A DNA stretch of 64,000 nucleotides from the NCBI GenBank assembly GCA_009692305.1, contig SHZK01000010.1, positions 1-64,000 on the forward strand, in the 5' to 3' direction. The translations under genes were made by a program, and so were the position numbers. The notes below the pieces were generated by a model. It did no database searches, had not been told where the DNA came from, and saw nothing but the letters and a program-made list of their open reading frames with translations. This DNA comes from Gammaproteobacteria bacterium. Lineage in GTDB: Bacteria; Pseudomonadota; Gammaproteobacteria; Pseudomonadales; Pseudohongiellaceae. Each line of letters opens with the position of its first letter. Position 1 is the first letter of the stretch. Below, piece after piece: positions 54,538-63,927 of this stretch.

Positions 54538-55131
54538 TTAATTACCTTGGGTGAATACTACGGTGAAACTGACTGGTACTGCGTTGCTGATGCGGGTGAG
54601 CCCGGCAACTTCACGCAGACGCTCCACTCCTTCAACCAGTGCGAAGCTGTCTGCAGTCACAATAACCGGTTTCAAGGTAGTGGCGACCACACCCGCAGTG
54701 AGTCGAGTGAGCATGACGTCGGCGGTATAACTCTTGCTAGCACCATGCAGTTCAAGACTGAATTCCAGCGCTGCCACACTGCTGGTACCAGGCTCCATAG
54801 CTGTGATCGCGGCCAGGTCAACCTTGGCAGCAATTGCAGCATTGGGGAACATGGCAGTTTCAAACAGCATGGTCTGCATACGCTCATTGCGAATATCGAT
54901 CATCGTATTCACACTGGCCAACTCTATACTGATTGCTACCGTACCATCATTGTCGATAGTGCCGCTTATCAGATCAAAAGTGTGAGCTTCCGCTACGTTA
55001 TCGGCTTTTACCGTAACAAAACTCAGTTCCGATGCTCCGTTTTCCAGCGACCATTGCGCCTGCGCTGCATTCACCAGCAATAGGGGGCTTAGTGCCAGGA
55101 TCAATAGGTAATTGCGAATCTTGCTAGGCAT
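54538..55131 (-). CDS. YceI family periplasmic protein
   Basis: A 197-residue protein with a signal peptide ending AAQAQ. The mature part is a lipocalin-like barrel of the YceI family, which binds isoprenoid or other hydrophobic molecules. Motifs such as SFVTVKADNVAEAHTF and LHGASKSYTADV are present. The GGAGAAG ribosome site precedes the ATG. The function in this organism is open. Confidence 0.88.
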   Translation of the reverse strand: MPSKIRNYLLILALSPLLLVNAAQAQWSLENGASELSFVTVKADNVAEAHTFDLISGTIDNDGTVAISIELASVNTMIDIRNERMQTMLFETAMFPNAAIAAKVDLAAITAMEPGTSSVAALEFSLELHGASKSYTADVMLTRLTAGVVATTLKPVIVTADSFALVEGVERLREVAGLTRISNAVPVSFTVVFTQGN

Positions 55132-55362
55132 ATGACTTCTCCGAGGTTACATCAGCATTATTGGAATTAGTTTGAAAAGGGATTGAGATAAGTTCGAAAC
55201 GTCTACTGTGACGCGGTAGTATTGGCGAGCAGCAAGCTTACCCGAAAACCCGCACGACGGTATATTAAAAGCGCTCCAGAGTCGGCAATTTTCTGCGTTA
55301 CGTCACTTAAATGGACAGGTTAGAATGCCCAGCCTGATCCGCACCAAGGTAGCATCCCGTAA

Positions 55363-57636
55363 ATGAAATCAGCACCAAGCAGCCCCATCGTAAAGCATCT
55401 CGTTCTTATCGGTGGTGGTCACAGTCATCTGGCGGTGCTGAAACGACTCGGCATGAAACCTGTGCCCGGTCTCACGATCACACTCATCAGCCGGGAAATC
55501 ACCACACCCTATTCCGGTTCGCTGCCTGGCTTTATCACCGGGCATTACTCCCATGAGCAAATACATATCGATCTGCGCCCACTTGCACAATTTGCCGGCG
55601 CTCGAATTATTGAAGCCGAGATCACGCAGATCGATTTACAGAAAAAAAACATTCTGTGCGCTAACCGGCCCAGTATTGAATTCGATCTATTGTCATTGAA
55701 TATCGGTTCCCGCCCGAATGCGAGCCTGATCCCTGGCGCCGAACTTTATGCCACCGGGGTAAAACCAATTGATGCATTCCTGCAACGCTGGCAACAAATC
55801 TACACACAGGCGCTTGCTACGCTACAAGACACGAATGCCGAATTCACCATCGCAATCGTCGGCGGCGGACCCGCCAGCGTGGAACTCGCCCTTGCCGCAC
55901 AATATCGAATCCTGAGCGCGCTCAAACTCCCTCTGCGTCAACCTAACCGGTTGCGTATCAAGCTGATCTCGGCAGATGCAGCGCTGCTGATGGGACATAA
56001 CAGCAAAGTACGCAAATTTGCAGAGAGCGAGTTCGCTTCTCGCCACATTGAGGTTCTGCTTGCGCATCGCGTAGCTGAGTTCAAGGCGGGCACCGTGGTT
56101 TGTGCAGAGCATCAGGAAATAAAGGCAGATGTAATCTTGTTTGCCACTGGTGCCAGCATTGCGGACTGGCCCGGGCGTTGCGGACTGGCGCTGAGTGCAG
56201 ATGGATTCATTGAGGTGAATGAGTTCCTGCAGTCGACCAAGCATGCTTGCGTATTCGTCGCTGGCGATGCGGCAACGCTAGTCGGCGAACCCCGACCCAA
56301 GTCTGGTGTATATGCTGTGCGTCAGGGTAAACCATTGGCGGAGAATCTGGTCCGCTATGCCACTGGCAAAAAACTGCAACGCTATAAACCGCAGCAGCAT
56401 GCCCTGGCTTTGATCAATCTCGGCAACAAGACTGCGATCGCCTCGCGCAATCAACTATTTTTCAAGGGACGCTGGGTCTGGTCGCTGAAGAACTGGATTG
56501 ATACCGGATTTATTCGCAAATACTCCGAGCTGCCGCAGCGCAAACAGGAATTGACAATCGCTCCCGGATTACTCGACCAAGCCGCGGAGGAGCAACTGCG
56601 GCAGCACGCCATGCGTTGCGCCGGCTGCGGCGCCAAGGTAGCAGGCAATATCCTGGACGATGTGCTGCAGCAACTACCCATGATCACCCAACCCGATGTG
56701 ATCAGCAGTGAGTCAAGAGTGGAAGATGCCGCGCTTATTCGCCTCGACAATAACCGGGTGCTGCTGCAGTCAATCGATCAGTTGAGCGCTTTTATCAACG
56801 ACCCCTACCTGTTCGCGCGCATCGCCACCAATCATTGTCTCAGCGATATTTACGCAATGGGCTGCCAACCGCATTCAGCTCTGGCCGTGGTGGGACTGCC
56901 ATTTGCCAGCAAGCGCTATCAGAAAGCACAGCTGCGTGAATTAATGCTGGGGTGCAGTGCCGCGTTGCTGGAAAATAATTGCAGTTTAATTGGCGGTCAT
57001 TCCGCGGAATCGCCCGAGCTCAGTTTTGGCTTGAGTGTGAATGGCTTTGCGCAAGCTGATCAGTTACTAACGAAACATGGCATGACTGTCGGTGATGTCA
57101 TCATACTCAGCAAGCCGCTGGGTACCGGTACTCTATTGGCCGCTGATATGCGCTATCGCGCCAAACATAGCTGGATAACGCAGGCACTCACCCACATGTT
57201 GCAATCCAATCGCGCGGCGGCGCAGTGTTTCCAGCAAAATGGTGCCACCGCATGTACCGATATCACGGGCTTCGGTCTCGCCGGACATTTGCTGGAGATG
57301 CTGGAATTCGAAAGGGTCGAAGTGGAAATTGAGCTGGAACAAGTACCGGCCATGGAGGGTGCGCTGGCATGCCTGCAGCAGGGCATTTTCAGTTCTCTGC
57401 ATCAAGACAATGCGCAGAAGTCCACATCAATCTATAACAGTGAAGCCTTTCGCGATGATCGTCGCTACGACCTGTTATTCGATCCGCAGACTTCCGGAGG
57501 GCTGGTGGCCAGTGTGCCGGCGCAGAATGCCGCGGCCTGTCTGCAACAATTGCATGGGGCCGGCTGTACTGCTGCCCGCATAATCGGCCGGGTAGCAAGC
57601 TCAAAATCCCGCGCGCCGGCGCTAATATTAAAATAG
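55363..57636 (+). CDS. selD: FAD-dependent oxidoreductase fused to selenide, water dikinase (SelD)
   Basis: A 757-residue fusion. Residues 1 to about 390 are an NADH-dehydrogenase-like FAD domain (LIGGGHSHLAVL at the start, AIVGGGPASVELAL in the second nucleotide fold). Residues from about 410 are SelD, which makes selenophosphate from selenide and ATP; the catalytic cysteine is C422 in CAGCGAK and the conserved Lys follows. The second cysteine of E. coli SelD (C19) is Ala here, normal for this fusion. The family is Sec- or Cys-type; this one is Cys. It supports Sec synthesis, and so the UGSC gene, and possibly selenouridine in tRNA. Confidence 0.93.
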   Translation: MKSAPSSPIVKHLVLIGGGHSHLAVLKRLGMKPVPGLTITLISREITTPYSGSLPGFITGHYSHEQIHIDLRPLAQFAGARIIEAEITQIDLQKKNILCANRPSIEFDLLSLNIGSRPNASLIPGAELYATGVKPIDAFLQRWQQIYTQALATLQDTNAEFTIAIVGGGPASVELALAAQYRILSALKLPLRQPNRLRIKLISADAALLMGHNSKVRKFAESEFASRHIEVLLAHRVAEFKAGTVVCAEHQEIKADVILFATGASIADWPGRCGLALSADGFIEVNEFLQSTKHACVFVAGDAATLVGEPRPKSGVYAVRQGKPLAENLVRYATGKKLQRYKPQQHALALINLGNKTAIASRNQLFFKGRWVWSLKNWIDTGFIRKYSELPQRKQELTIAPGLLDQAAEEQLRQHAMRCAGCGAKVAGNILDDVLQQLPMITQPDVISSESRVEDAALIRLDNNRVLLQSIDQLSAFINDPYLFARIATNHCLSDIYAMGCQPHSALAVVGLPFASKRYQKAQLRELMLGCSAALLENNCSLIGGHSAESPELSFGLSVNGFAQADQLLTKHGMTVGDVIILSKPLGTGTLLAADMRYRAKHSWITQALTHMLQSNRAAAQCFQQNGATACTDITGFGLAGHLLEMLEFERVEVEIELEQVPAMEGALACLQQGIFSSLHQDNAQKSTSIYNSEAFRDDRRYDLLFDPQTSGGLVASVPAQNAAACLQQLHGAGCTAARIIGRVASSKSRAPALILK

Positions 57637-57681
57637 AATATGAACATTTTTCTGACCATTTTTATTAACGCAGGATTTACT

Positions 57682-58425
57682 ATGAAGTTGCTGACTGCAA
57701 TGCGCCGCGCCACTCCAATGTTGCCGCTTGTACTTTTATTGATGCTTGCCAATTCCAGCCTGGCGCAGGACGCCAACACCTCGACCAATCTGCTGGACCG
57801 CTATGGCAATCTGGACATAGAACGTACCGGTCCGACTATCGACAACGAGCTTGCCCAGAAAATGGTTCGTCGCGGCAACACCTACAGCAATCTGGAGCGC
57901 TACGACGATGCCATCGCCGAGTATCGCAAGGCGCTAAGCGCCGATCCGAATTTTGGCGAGGCGCTGCGCAATCTCGCCAATACTTATTATTTTCTCGAAC
58001 GCTTCGATCAAGCGAAACCACTGCTCGCGCGCTTTATCGCCTTGCAAACAGAAACTACGGCGGCATTAATTGCGTCCGTTGCTACGCTGGGGGAACTGGA
58101 ACGTAAAGACGAAAACTATGAGGCCAGCATTGCCTATGATTTACGCGCCATTGAATTGAGTTCAGACAATGATTCGCAGGTGCATATCATGGCTAACACC
58201 TACAATAATGCCGGCGAGACTGACAAGGCAATCCAGATCTATCAGGCCGGAATCGCCGCCATGCCGAATAATGCGTTCTTCGATCGCAGCCTCGGACGTC
58301 TGCTGGAGCAGGAGAATCGACTGCAGGAAGCCCTGGCTGCCTACGAAGCTGCCGCCGCCAAAGACCCGGATTCCCAATTCTACGCCGACCTGGTCAGCGC
58401 GACCCGCAGCCGCTTGAACCGTTGA
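57682..58425 (+). CDS. Secreted TPR protein
   Basis: A 247-residue protein with a signal peptide ending SSLAQ. At least three tetratricopeptide repeats follow, visible in YDDAIAEYRKALSADPNF, the FDQAKPLLARF region and the DKAIQIYQAGIAAMP region. TPR proteins hold partners together. The ATG at 57682 has AGGA upstream and gives a clean signal peptide; the earlier ATG at 57640 adds a second hydrophobic stretch. It follows selD by 45 bases. Confidence 0.8.
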   Translation: MKLLTAMRRATPMLPLVLLLMLANSSLAQDANTSTNLLDRYGNLDIERTGPTIDNELAQKMVRRGNTYSNLERYDDAIAEYRKALSADPNFGEALRNLANTYYFLERFDQAKPLLARFIALQTETTAALIASVATLGELERKDENYEASIAYDLRAIELSSDNDSQVHIMANTYNNAGETDKAIQIYQAGIAAMPNNAFFDRSLGRLLEQENRLQEALAAYEAAAAKDPDSQFYADLVSATRSRLNR

Positions 58426-58496
58426 ATGTTTTTCGCATAGCGCTAACCGGACACAACGCGACTCGAAGCCATATATTTATCATATGGTGAAATTGT

Positions 58497-59558
58497 CTAT
58501 TGCGTAGTGCTGTTGGTTAATTGTGCGCGCGTATCGGCATCCATTGCCGCGATTCGATTCACTTCTGCGTAGAACCGTGGAAAATCCCCGTCCACACTTT
58601 CCAGCAAATCTGTAAAAAACGGCACCAGCTCATTGTAGGAACTCACCGTAGACAACTGCGCATTATTGAGCGCACCGGCAAACCAGTTGTCGTAACCTGA
58701 ATAACCATCCCACTGCAGTTGCAGTGCCGTGTATTCGGCGCGCAAATCAGCCTGAATCTGCCCCTTGCGCTCGCGCATGTCAGCGGCAGCCAGTTCTTGC
58801 TGATACAGATCAGCGAGTCGCGCGCGATACTGAGACACCAAAGCGACAAACTGTTCTTGCCGCACGCGTTCCGTTTCTGCCAACGCCAGCAAGTCAGTAT
58901 GCTGTTCCAATAATAACCACTGCCGCAGTCCGGCTCTTTCTAAGGTGGTGGCGAAGCTCTCGTTAAATACAGTGTCACCTGGAACATAGGCAATCTGGTG
59001 CGCGAGTTCGTGAAATATCAGGGATGCCAGCTGATAATCGGCGCGCTCACTCACGGTGCTCAACAGGGAATCGTTAAACCATCCCAGCGTGGAATAGGCA
59101 TCGACACCGCCGACATAGACATCCAGGTCGCGCGCAGACAGATCTTCGGCATAACGCAGCGCTGCCGTCTCAGAAAAATAGCCACGATATGACACGCAGC
59201 CCGCAAGTGGATAGCACCAGTTCATCGGATCAATGGCGAATTCAGGCGCGGCGAATACGTTCCACACGACATGTTGACGCGAGACATCGACATAGGTCAG
59301 ATAATTTTCGCCAACCGGTAGTTGTAACTGCGCCTCGGCAAATTCGCGTATCGACAAGACGGCAGTGAATTTCTCCCGCAGCTGCGGTGCCAGATTGGGG
59401 TCTTCCAACAATTGCTCGATGGCTTCGCGCCCACGCAATATAGACAGTTGGCCACGTGCGGCCTGGGTGTAATAGCCGATCGTTTCGCAGGACAGGAGCA
59501 GGCCAGCAATGGCCACTGCCAAAGTCAACTTCAGAGTATTGCACTGCAGGCTATTCAT
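58497..59558 (-). CDS. Putative aminopeptidase lipoprotein (DUF2265 type)
   Basis: A 353-residue lipoprotein: the signal peptide ends in a lipobox LLLSC. The central zinc motif HELAHQ and the downstream NESFA (a possible third ligand Glu) are those of the Pfam Aminopep family. It starts at the ATG at 59558, seven bases after the stop of the cyclotransferase gene. A periplasmic peptidase role is plausible. The long helices after the zinc site are typical. Confidence 0.82.
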   Translation of the reverse strand: MNSLQCNTLKLTLAVAIAGLLLSCETIGYYTQAARGQLSILRGREAIEQLLEDPNLAPQLREKFTAVLSIREFAEAQLQLPVGENYLTYVDVSRQHVVWNVFAAPEFAIDPMNWCYPLAGCVSYRGYFSETAALRYAEDLSARDLDVYVGGVDAYSTLGWFNDSLLSTVSERADYQLASLIFHELAHQIAYVPGDTVFNESFATTLERAGLRQWLLLEQHTDLLALAETERVRQEQFVALVSQYRARLADLYQQELAAADMRERKGQIQADLRAEYTALQLQWDGYSGYDNWFAGALNNAQLSTVSSYNELVPFFTDLLESVDGDFPRFYAEVNRIAAMDADTRAQLTNSTTQ

Positions 59559-59565
59559 GCGCTGC

Positions 59566-60351
59566 TTACTGTGGGACCAGTTCGATCTCGAACAGATTGG
59601 CCCAGTGCTTGCCGGTGACGAATAACCTGCGCTTCTCAGCATCCCAGGCGATGCCGTTAAGCACGGCTCCGGAACTGCCGAGTTTGGTGAGCGCCGCAAG
59701 CCCGGTGAGATCGATGTAGGATTTTACCAGACCAGTAACAGGATCGATGCGCACGATATAATCGGTCATCCACACATTGGCCCAGACTTCACCATCGATG
59801 TATTCCAGTTCATTCAACATATTGATCGGATTGCCATCGAGCGTGACGTTGATCTTGCCAACCGGCGCAAACGTTTCCGGATCCATGAATTGCAGGGTGG
59901 CGGTGCCGTCGCTCAAAATCAGCCGCTCACCATCGAACGCAAGTCCCCAGCCTTCGGTGGCATTGTAATGTGTGCCGAGTTGTTCAAAGTTGTTGATGTC
60001 ATACACAAACACTATATGGGATTGCCAGGTGATCTGGAAAATCTTGTCACCGACCACCTCGATTCCCTCACCAAAATATCGATCACTCATACGCTTGCTC
60101 ATGAGTGGTGCAGGGTCTTCAAGCGTGCGCTTGCTGAGCGATGACAGACCGAGTTGGCCAGAGCCCTCGAACAAGTGCCCGTCGTGGAACAGCAGCCCCT
60201 GGGTAAACAGGTTGATGTCGTGGGGAAAGGTATTGATGACTTTGTAGCCGAACACCACCCGTTCCTGGCCGAGCACTGACGTAGCTGGCGCCAGCAAGAA
60301 CAGCAGGAATACTGGTAACAAGAGTCGTGGCAAGTTTGTATTCAATTGCAT
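59566..60351 (-). CDS. Glutaminyl-peptide cyclotransferase
   Basis: A 261-residue protein with a signal peptide ending SVLGQ and a five-bladed beta-propeller of the plant/bacterial glutaminyl cyclase type. The family features FTQGLLFHDGHLFEGSGQ, the ITWQ strand and the NELEYIDGEVWANVW blade are all present. It converts N-terminal Gln to pyroglutamate in the periplasm. It is upstream of the aminopeptidase gene by seven bases and the two may be a peptide-processing pair. I use the ATG at 60351. Confidence 0.88.
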   Translation of the reverse strand: MQLNTNLPRLLLPVFLLFLLAPATSVLGQERVVFGYKVINTFPHDINLFTQGLLFHDGHLFEGSGQLGLSSLSKRTLEDPAPLMSKRMSDRYFGEGIEVVGDKIFQITWQSHIVFVYDINNFEQLGTHYNATEGWGLAFDGERLILSDGTATLQFMDPETFAPVGKINVTLDGNPINMLNELEYIDGEVWANVWMTDYIVRIDPVTGLVKSYIDLTGLAALTKLGSSGAVLNGIAWDAEKRRLFVTGKHWANLFEIELVPQ

Positions 60352-60432
60352 TTCCCGGTTTATCGTCCTGTCTGTTAGCCTGCTAGAATGACCGGCAGCC
60401 ACCGGTAAACAATCTGACAAATGGAGAAGAAA

Positions 60433-60780
60433 ATGGCAGAAGACTGCTTGTTCTGCAAAATTATCGCAGGGCAGATACCCTCGAACAAGGTTTATTCAGA
60501 CGCGGATGTCTATGCCTTTCGCGACATTAACCCCGCGGCCCCGCAACATATCCTGCTTATTCCCCGCAAACACATCAGCAACATTGCCGCGGCCAACGCG
60601 GCGGATGAGGCATTGTTGGGCAAGCTGCTGTTAAAGGCCAATGGGATTGCGACAGAGGCTGGCTTGCATGAGTCAGGCTTCCGTTATGTCATCAATACCG
60701 GAGCTGATGGCGGCCAGACAGTGTTCCATCTACACCTGCATATTCTTGGTGGCAGACGCATGCACTGGCCACCAGGCTAA
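60433..60780 (+). CDS. hinT: HIT family nucleotide hydrolase
   Basis: A 115-residue HinT-type protein. The HIT motif is HLHLHI at about 99-104. The N-terminal CLFCKIIAGQIPSNKVY is typical. HinT hydrolyses adenosine phosphoramidates and related compounds. I start at the ATG at 60433, eight bases after GGAG; the ATG at 60421 is the alternative. It is convergent with mtnA. Confidence 0.92.
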   Translation: MAEDCLFCKIIAGQIPSNKVYSDADVYAFRDINPAAPQHILLIPRKHISNIAAANAADEALLGKLLLKANGIATEAGLHESGFRYVINTGADGGQTVFHLHLHILGGRRMHWPPG

Positions 60781-60786
60781 GCATGC

Positions 60787-61914
60787 TCAGACTGGTGGCA
60801 GCGCCAATGGTGCCAGCGCCATGCGCGTCGCGGCATAGACGCCAGCTTCAGTAATAATGCCGCAGATCAGCCGCGCCGGCGTTACGTCGAATCCGCAATT
60901 ATTGATGGCGACGCCTGGCAGCGTGACTCTGACTGTGTGTAATTCGCCAGCGGCATCTACTCCGCTGATGTGGGACACTTCCTCGGCACTGCGTTGCTCA
61001 ATTGGAATCTGTCCTACTCCCGCTGCCAGGGTGAAATCAATGGTAGACAGCGGCAGTGCGGCATAGAACGGAATGTCATTGTCAAAGGCCGCCAACGCCT
61101 TCAGGTAAGTGCCGATCTTGTTACAGACATCGCCATTGATTGCGGTGCGATCGCTACCGACCACACACACATCCACCTTGCCCTCTTGCATGAGATGTCC
61201 GCCGGCATTGTCGACGATGAGCGTGTGGGGAATTTTATTTTGTGCCAATTCCCAACAGGTGAGCGCCGCACCCTGATTGCGCGGCCGCGTCTCGTCCACC
61301 CAGACATGCACCGGTACGCCCCGTGCCACCGCCTTGTAAACAACGGCCAGAGCCGTACCCCAATCCACGGTAGCCAAGGCCCCGGCATTGCAGTGCGTCA
61401 ACACATTGAGAACTGTTGCATCGGAGTTGGCGCGCGCCGCTTTCTGCTGCCATAGATCGACCAGCAGATTGGCACCGTGTTCGCCTATGGCCGCGCATAT
61501 GGCCACGTCTTCCCGTTCCATTGTCCTGGCAATTTGCAGTGCTGCTGCGACCCGTTGTGAACCAGAAACTTTCTTAAGGCCGTGCTGCATTCGCTGCAGG
61601 GCCCAGCGCAGATTGACGGCGGTGGGACGGGTAGCTCCCAGTCGGTCCAGTGCGGTCTGCAATTGTTGCGGATCTTCACGCAGTGCCAGATATACCCCAT
61701 AAGCAGCCGTTACACCGATCAACGGTGCACCACGCACCTGCATGGAGATGATTGCCCCACAGACCGCGTCCAGTGAATCCAGTGTGCTGAGCACAAACTC
61801 ATGGGGCAGACGCGTCTGATCAATAATGATGACCGCGTCCTGGTCTGCGTCATAGCAGATACTCTGTTGGCGTGGTTGCATGTCGAGGGGATTCTTCACA
61901 GGGATATATTCCAA
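60787..61914 (-). CDS. mtnA: S-methyl-5-thioribose-1-phosphate isomerase
   Basis: A protein of up to 375 residues matching MtnA of methionine salvage. The substrate-binding RGAPLIGVTAAYGV, the catalytic Cys in THCNAGALATVDWGTAL and the Asp in VVGSDRTAINGDVCNKIG are visible. It converts methylthioribose-1-phosphate to methylthioribulose-1-phosphate. The start is uncertain (TTG at 61914, GTG at 61899 or ATG at 61881). It is directly downstream of the aldolase/SDR fusion gene, 21 bases apart. Confidence 0.93.
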   Translation of the reverse strand: MEYIPVKNPLDMQPRQQSICYDADQDAVIIIDQTRLPHEFVLSTLDSLDAVCGAIISMQVRGAPLIGVTAAYGVYLALREDPQQLQTALDRLGATRPTAVNLRWALQRMQHGLKKVSGSQRVAAALQIARTMEREDVAICAAIGEHGANLLVDLWQQKAARANSDATVLNVLTHCNAGALATVDWGTALAVVYKAVARGVPVHVWVDETRPRNQGAALTCWELAQNKIPHTLIVDNAGGHLMQEGKVDVCVVGSDRTAINGDVCNKIGTYLKALAAFDNDIPFYAALPLSTIDFTLAAGVGQIPIEQRSAEEVSHISGVDAAGELHTVRVTLPGVAINNCGFDVTPARLICGIITEAGVYAATRMALAPLALPPV

Positions 61915-61935
61915 TTGCGGTGGGGTGCGGTGGTG

Positions 61936-63927
61936 CTAGATGACCCGGTCATTACCACCATCCACTGGTAGTTGCGCGCCAGTGGTTTTGGCCAGACGTG
62001 TGCCGGCGAACAGGCTTACCGCCCTGGCGACGTCTGCCGCAAATACTTCAGTCTTTAATACATTCGCTGTCTTATATTCCTGCACCGATTGACCGTAATG
62101 CGCGGCACGGGCCTGCAACACGGCGTCGGTCCAGATGCCAGTGTCGTATACCGCGTTCGGGTGCAAAGTGTTCACCCGGATACCGTTGGCGCCCAATTCC
62201 AGCGCCGCTACCCTTGCCATCTGCGTCAGTCCGGCCTTCGCGGCCGAGTAGGCGGCAGCGCCAGGACCAGGTGCCGGTACATTCTTGGAGCCCACTATCA
62301 CCACTGCCGGATCGAAGCCGTTTTGCAGATAGGGAATGCAGGCCCGCAACAGTTTCATGTGGGAGCTGAGATTGAGGCTCAGGGATTGCTCCCAGGCTGC
62401 ATCCGTCATCGCCTCCAGGCGTGCGCTTGGGGGAAAATTACCGGCATTGCTCACCAGCACATCAATGCCACCGAAATGCAGCACGGCCCGCTGCAGCGCC
62501 GCCTCAATCGCCGCGGCGTTGGTCACATCGCACTGCAATGGCAGCACGGCTGCAGAGTCGAATAACGTGGTAATAGCTGGTGCAATATCCAGCGCCACAA
62601 CTGCTGCACCCAGTTGCTGAAAATGTTCCACCGTCGCCTTACCAATACCCGATGCCGCCCCCGACACAACTACTACCTTGCCTTCAAATTCGGCCCGCGT
62701 GCCGGCTTTTTTCAGTTTGGCCTGCTCCAGTTCCCAGTATTCCACATCGAACAGATCGCGCCTCGGCAATGCATCCCAGCCACCCAGTAATTCACCCCAC
62801 TGGATTGCCCTGATGGTGTGCTCGCTTATGTCCTGCACTATCTGCAGTCGTGACAAATTGGCGGCAAGATAAAGCATGCCCTTGTTTTTCCACACACCAA
62901 ACCGCGGCATGACATCCAGCATCTGGTGCTGTGCCTGTGCATGCTCGTTGTAATAATTTTTGTAACTGCTGACAAACTCCTGCAGGCCAGCGCCCAGACC
63001 CGGCGCATTTACCGCGTCGAATACCGCGCCAAAAGGCTTGGTGTGAATACTGTGATCCGGTGTCAGCGGTCCGCGGGAGATGAGCTCACCGCAATTCTGC
63101 AATTTCGCGAAACCGGTTACCGCTGGCGTGCAATCCAGCCGCAGCAGCACTGGTTGCGCCATTAGTTTGCCCGCTTCGCGGCGCAAGGCACACAACGCGA
63201 GACCATCTGCAACCGTGGGTGAGTAGTCCGCCGCCGCCAATTGCTTGCCGCCAGCCAGTTGCAGATAGTCTTCAGCCTTGCTGACCAGCTCAATCATCGT
63301 GTCATAGCTGGTTTTGGCATCGTCATGAAAGGTGAAGATGCCGTGATGCATCAGCACAATGCCGCGAATCTTGTTCCAGTCCAGATTGCGGGTTGCCTCC
63401 GCCACCTGCCTTGCCAGAATAAAGCCCGGCATGATGTAAGGCAGTATCAATACCTCAGCCCCGTAAATGGCGCGCAAGCTGGCTTCGCCATCGAGGGTAT
63501 TACTGATGGCAACCACCGCGTCCGCGTGGCTGTGATCGACATAGGTGTGGGGAATCAGGGCGTGGAGAATCGCCTCAACCGAAGGTGTAGGCGCTGCCGG
63601 ATCGAGTAATGCCAGACGCAATTGCCGCATCATCTCGCTGTCACTCAGTGCGGGTAATGCACCCAGCCGCAGCAGATAATCCAGACCTACAGGTGGAAAT
63701 CCAGGCGCTTCGATAGTGCGCAGGTCCCAACCAGAGCCCTTTACGTACAGCACCCGCCCTTGGACACCGAACACATCAGTGCCAGCCGCTTTTACCGAAG
63801 TGTTGCCGCCGCCGTGCAATACCAGATCAGGCTCGGCACCCAACAGGCGGGAGCTGTAGACACGCAGCCCCGTTTTCGAGTCACGTGCATGAGCTGTTGC
63901 GGTGGTGGTGTCCCAGCAGTTTTGCAT
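61936..63927 (-). CDS. Bifunctional class II aldolase/short-chain dehydrogenase
   Basis: A 663-residue fusion. The N-terminal half is a class II aldolase/adducin-type domain (HGGGNTSVKA, then a metal-binding HTYVDHSHADAV and a later HHGIFT). The C-terminal half (from about 415) is an SDR with VSGAASGIGKATVEHF, NAG and YSAAK. Fusions of this kind are known for rhamnulose-1-phosphate aldolase/dehydrogenase. Here mtnA follows in the same operon, so cleavage of methylthioribulose-1-phosphate or deoxyribulose-1-phosphate, then oxidation or reduction of the aldehyde, is the more likely job. Confidence 0.9.
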   Translation of the reverse strand: MQNCWDTTTATAHARDSKTGLRVYSSRLLGAEPDLVLHGGGNTSVKAAGTDVFGVQGRVLYVKGSGWDLRTIEAPGFPPVGLDYLLRLGALPALSDSEMMRQLRLALLDPAAPTPSVEAILHALIPHTYVDHSHADAVVAISNTLDGEASLRAIYGAEVLILPYIMPGFILARQVAEATRNLDWNKIRGIVLMHHGIFTFHDDAKTSYDTMIELVSKAEDYLQLAGGKQLAAADYSPTVADGLALCALRREAGKLMAQPVLLRLDCTPAVTGFAKLQNCGELISRGPLTPDHSIHTKPFGAVFDAVNAPGLGAGLQEFVSSYKNYYNEHAQAQHQMLDVMPRFGVWKNKGMLYLAANLSRLQIVQDISEHTIRAIQWGELLGGWDALPRRDLFDVEYWELEQAKLKKAGTRAEFEGKVVVVSGAASGIGKATVEHFQQLGAAVVALDIAPAITTLFDSAAVLPLQCDVTNAAAIEAALQRAVLHFGGIDVLVSNAGNFPPSARLEAMTDAAWEQSLSLNLSSHMKLLRACIPYLQNGFDPAVVIVGSKNVPAPGPGAAAYSAAKAGLTQMARVAALELGANGIRVNTLHPNAVYDTGIWTDAVLQARAAHYGQSVQEYKTANVLKTEVFAADVARAVSLFAGTRLAKTTGAQLPVDGGNDRVI

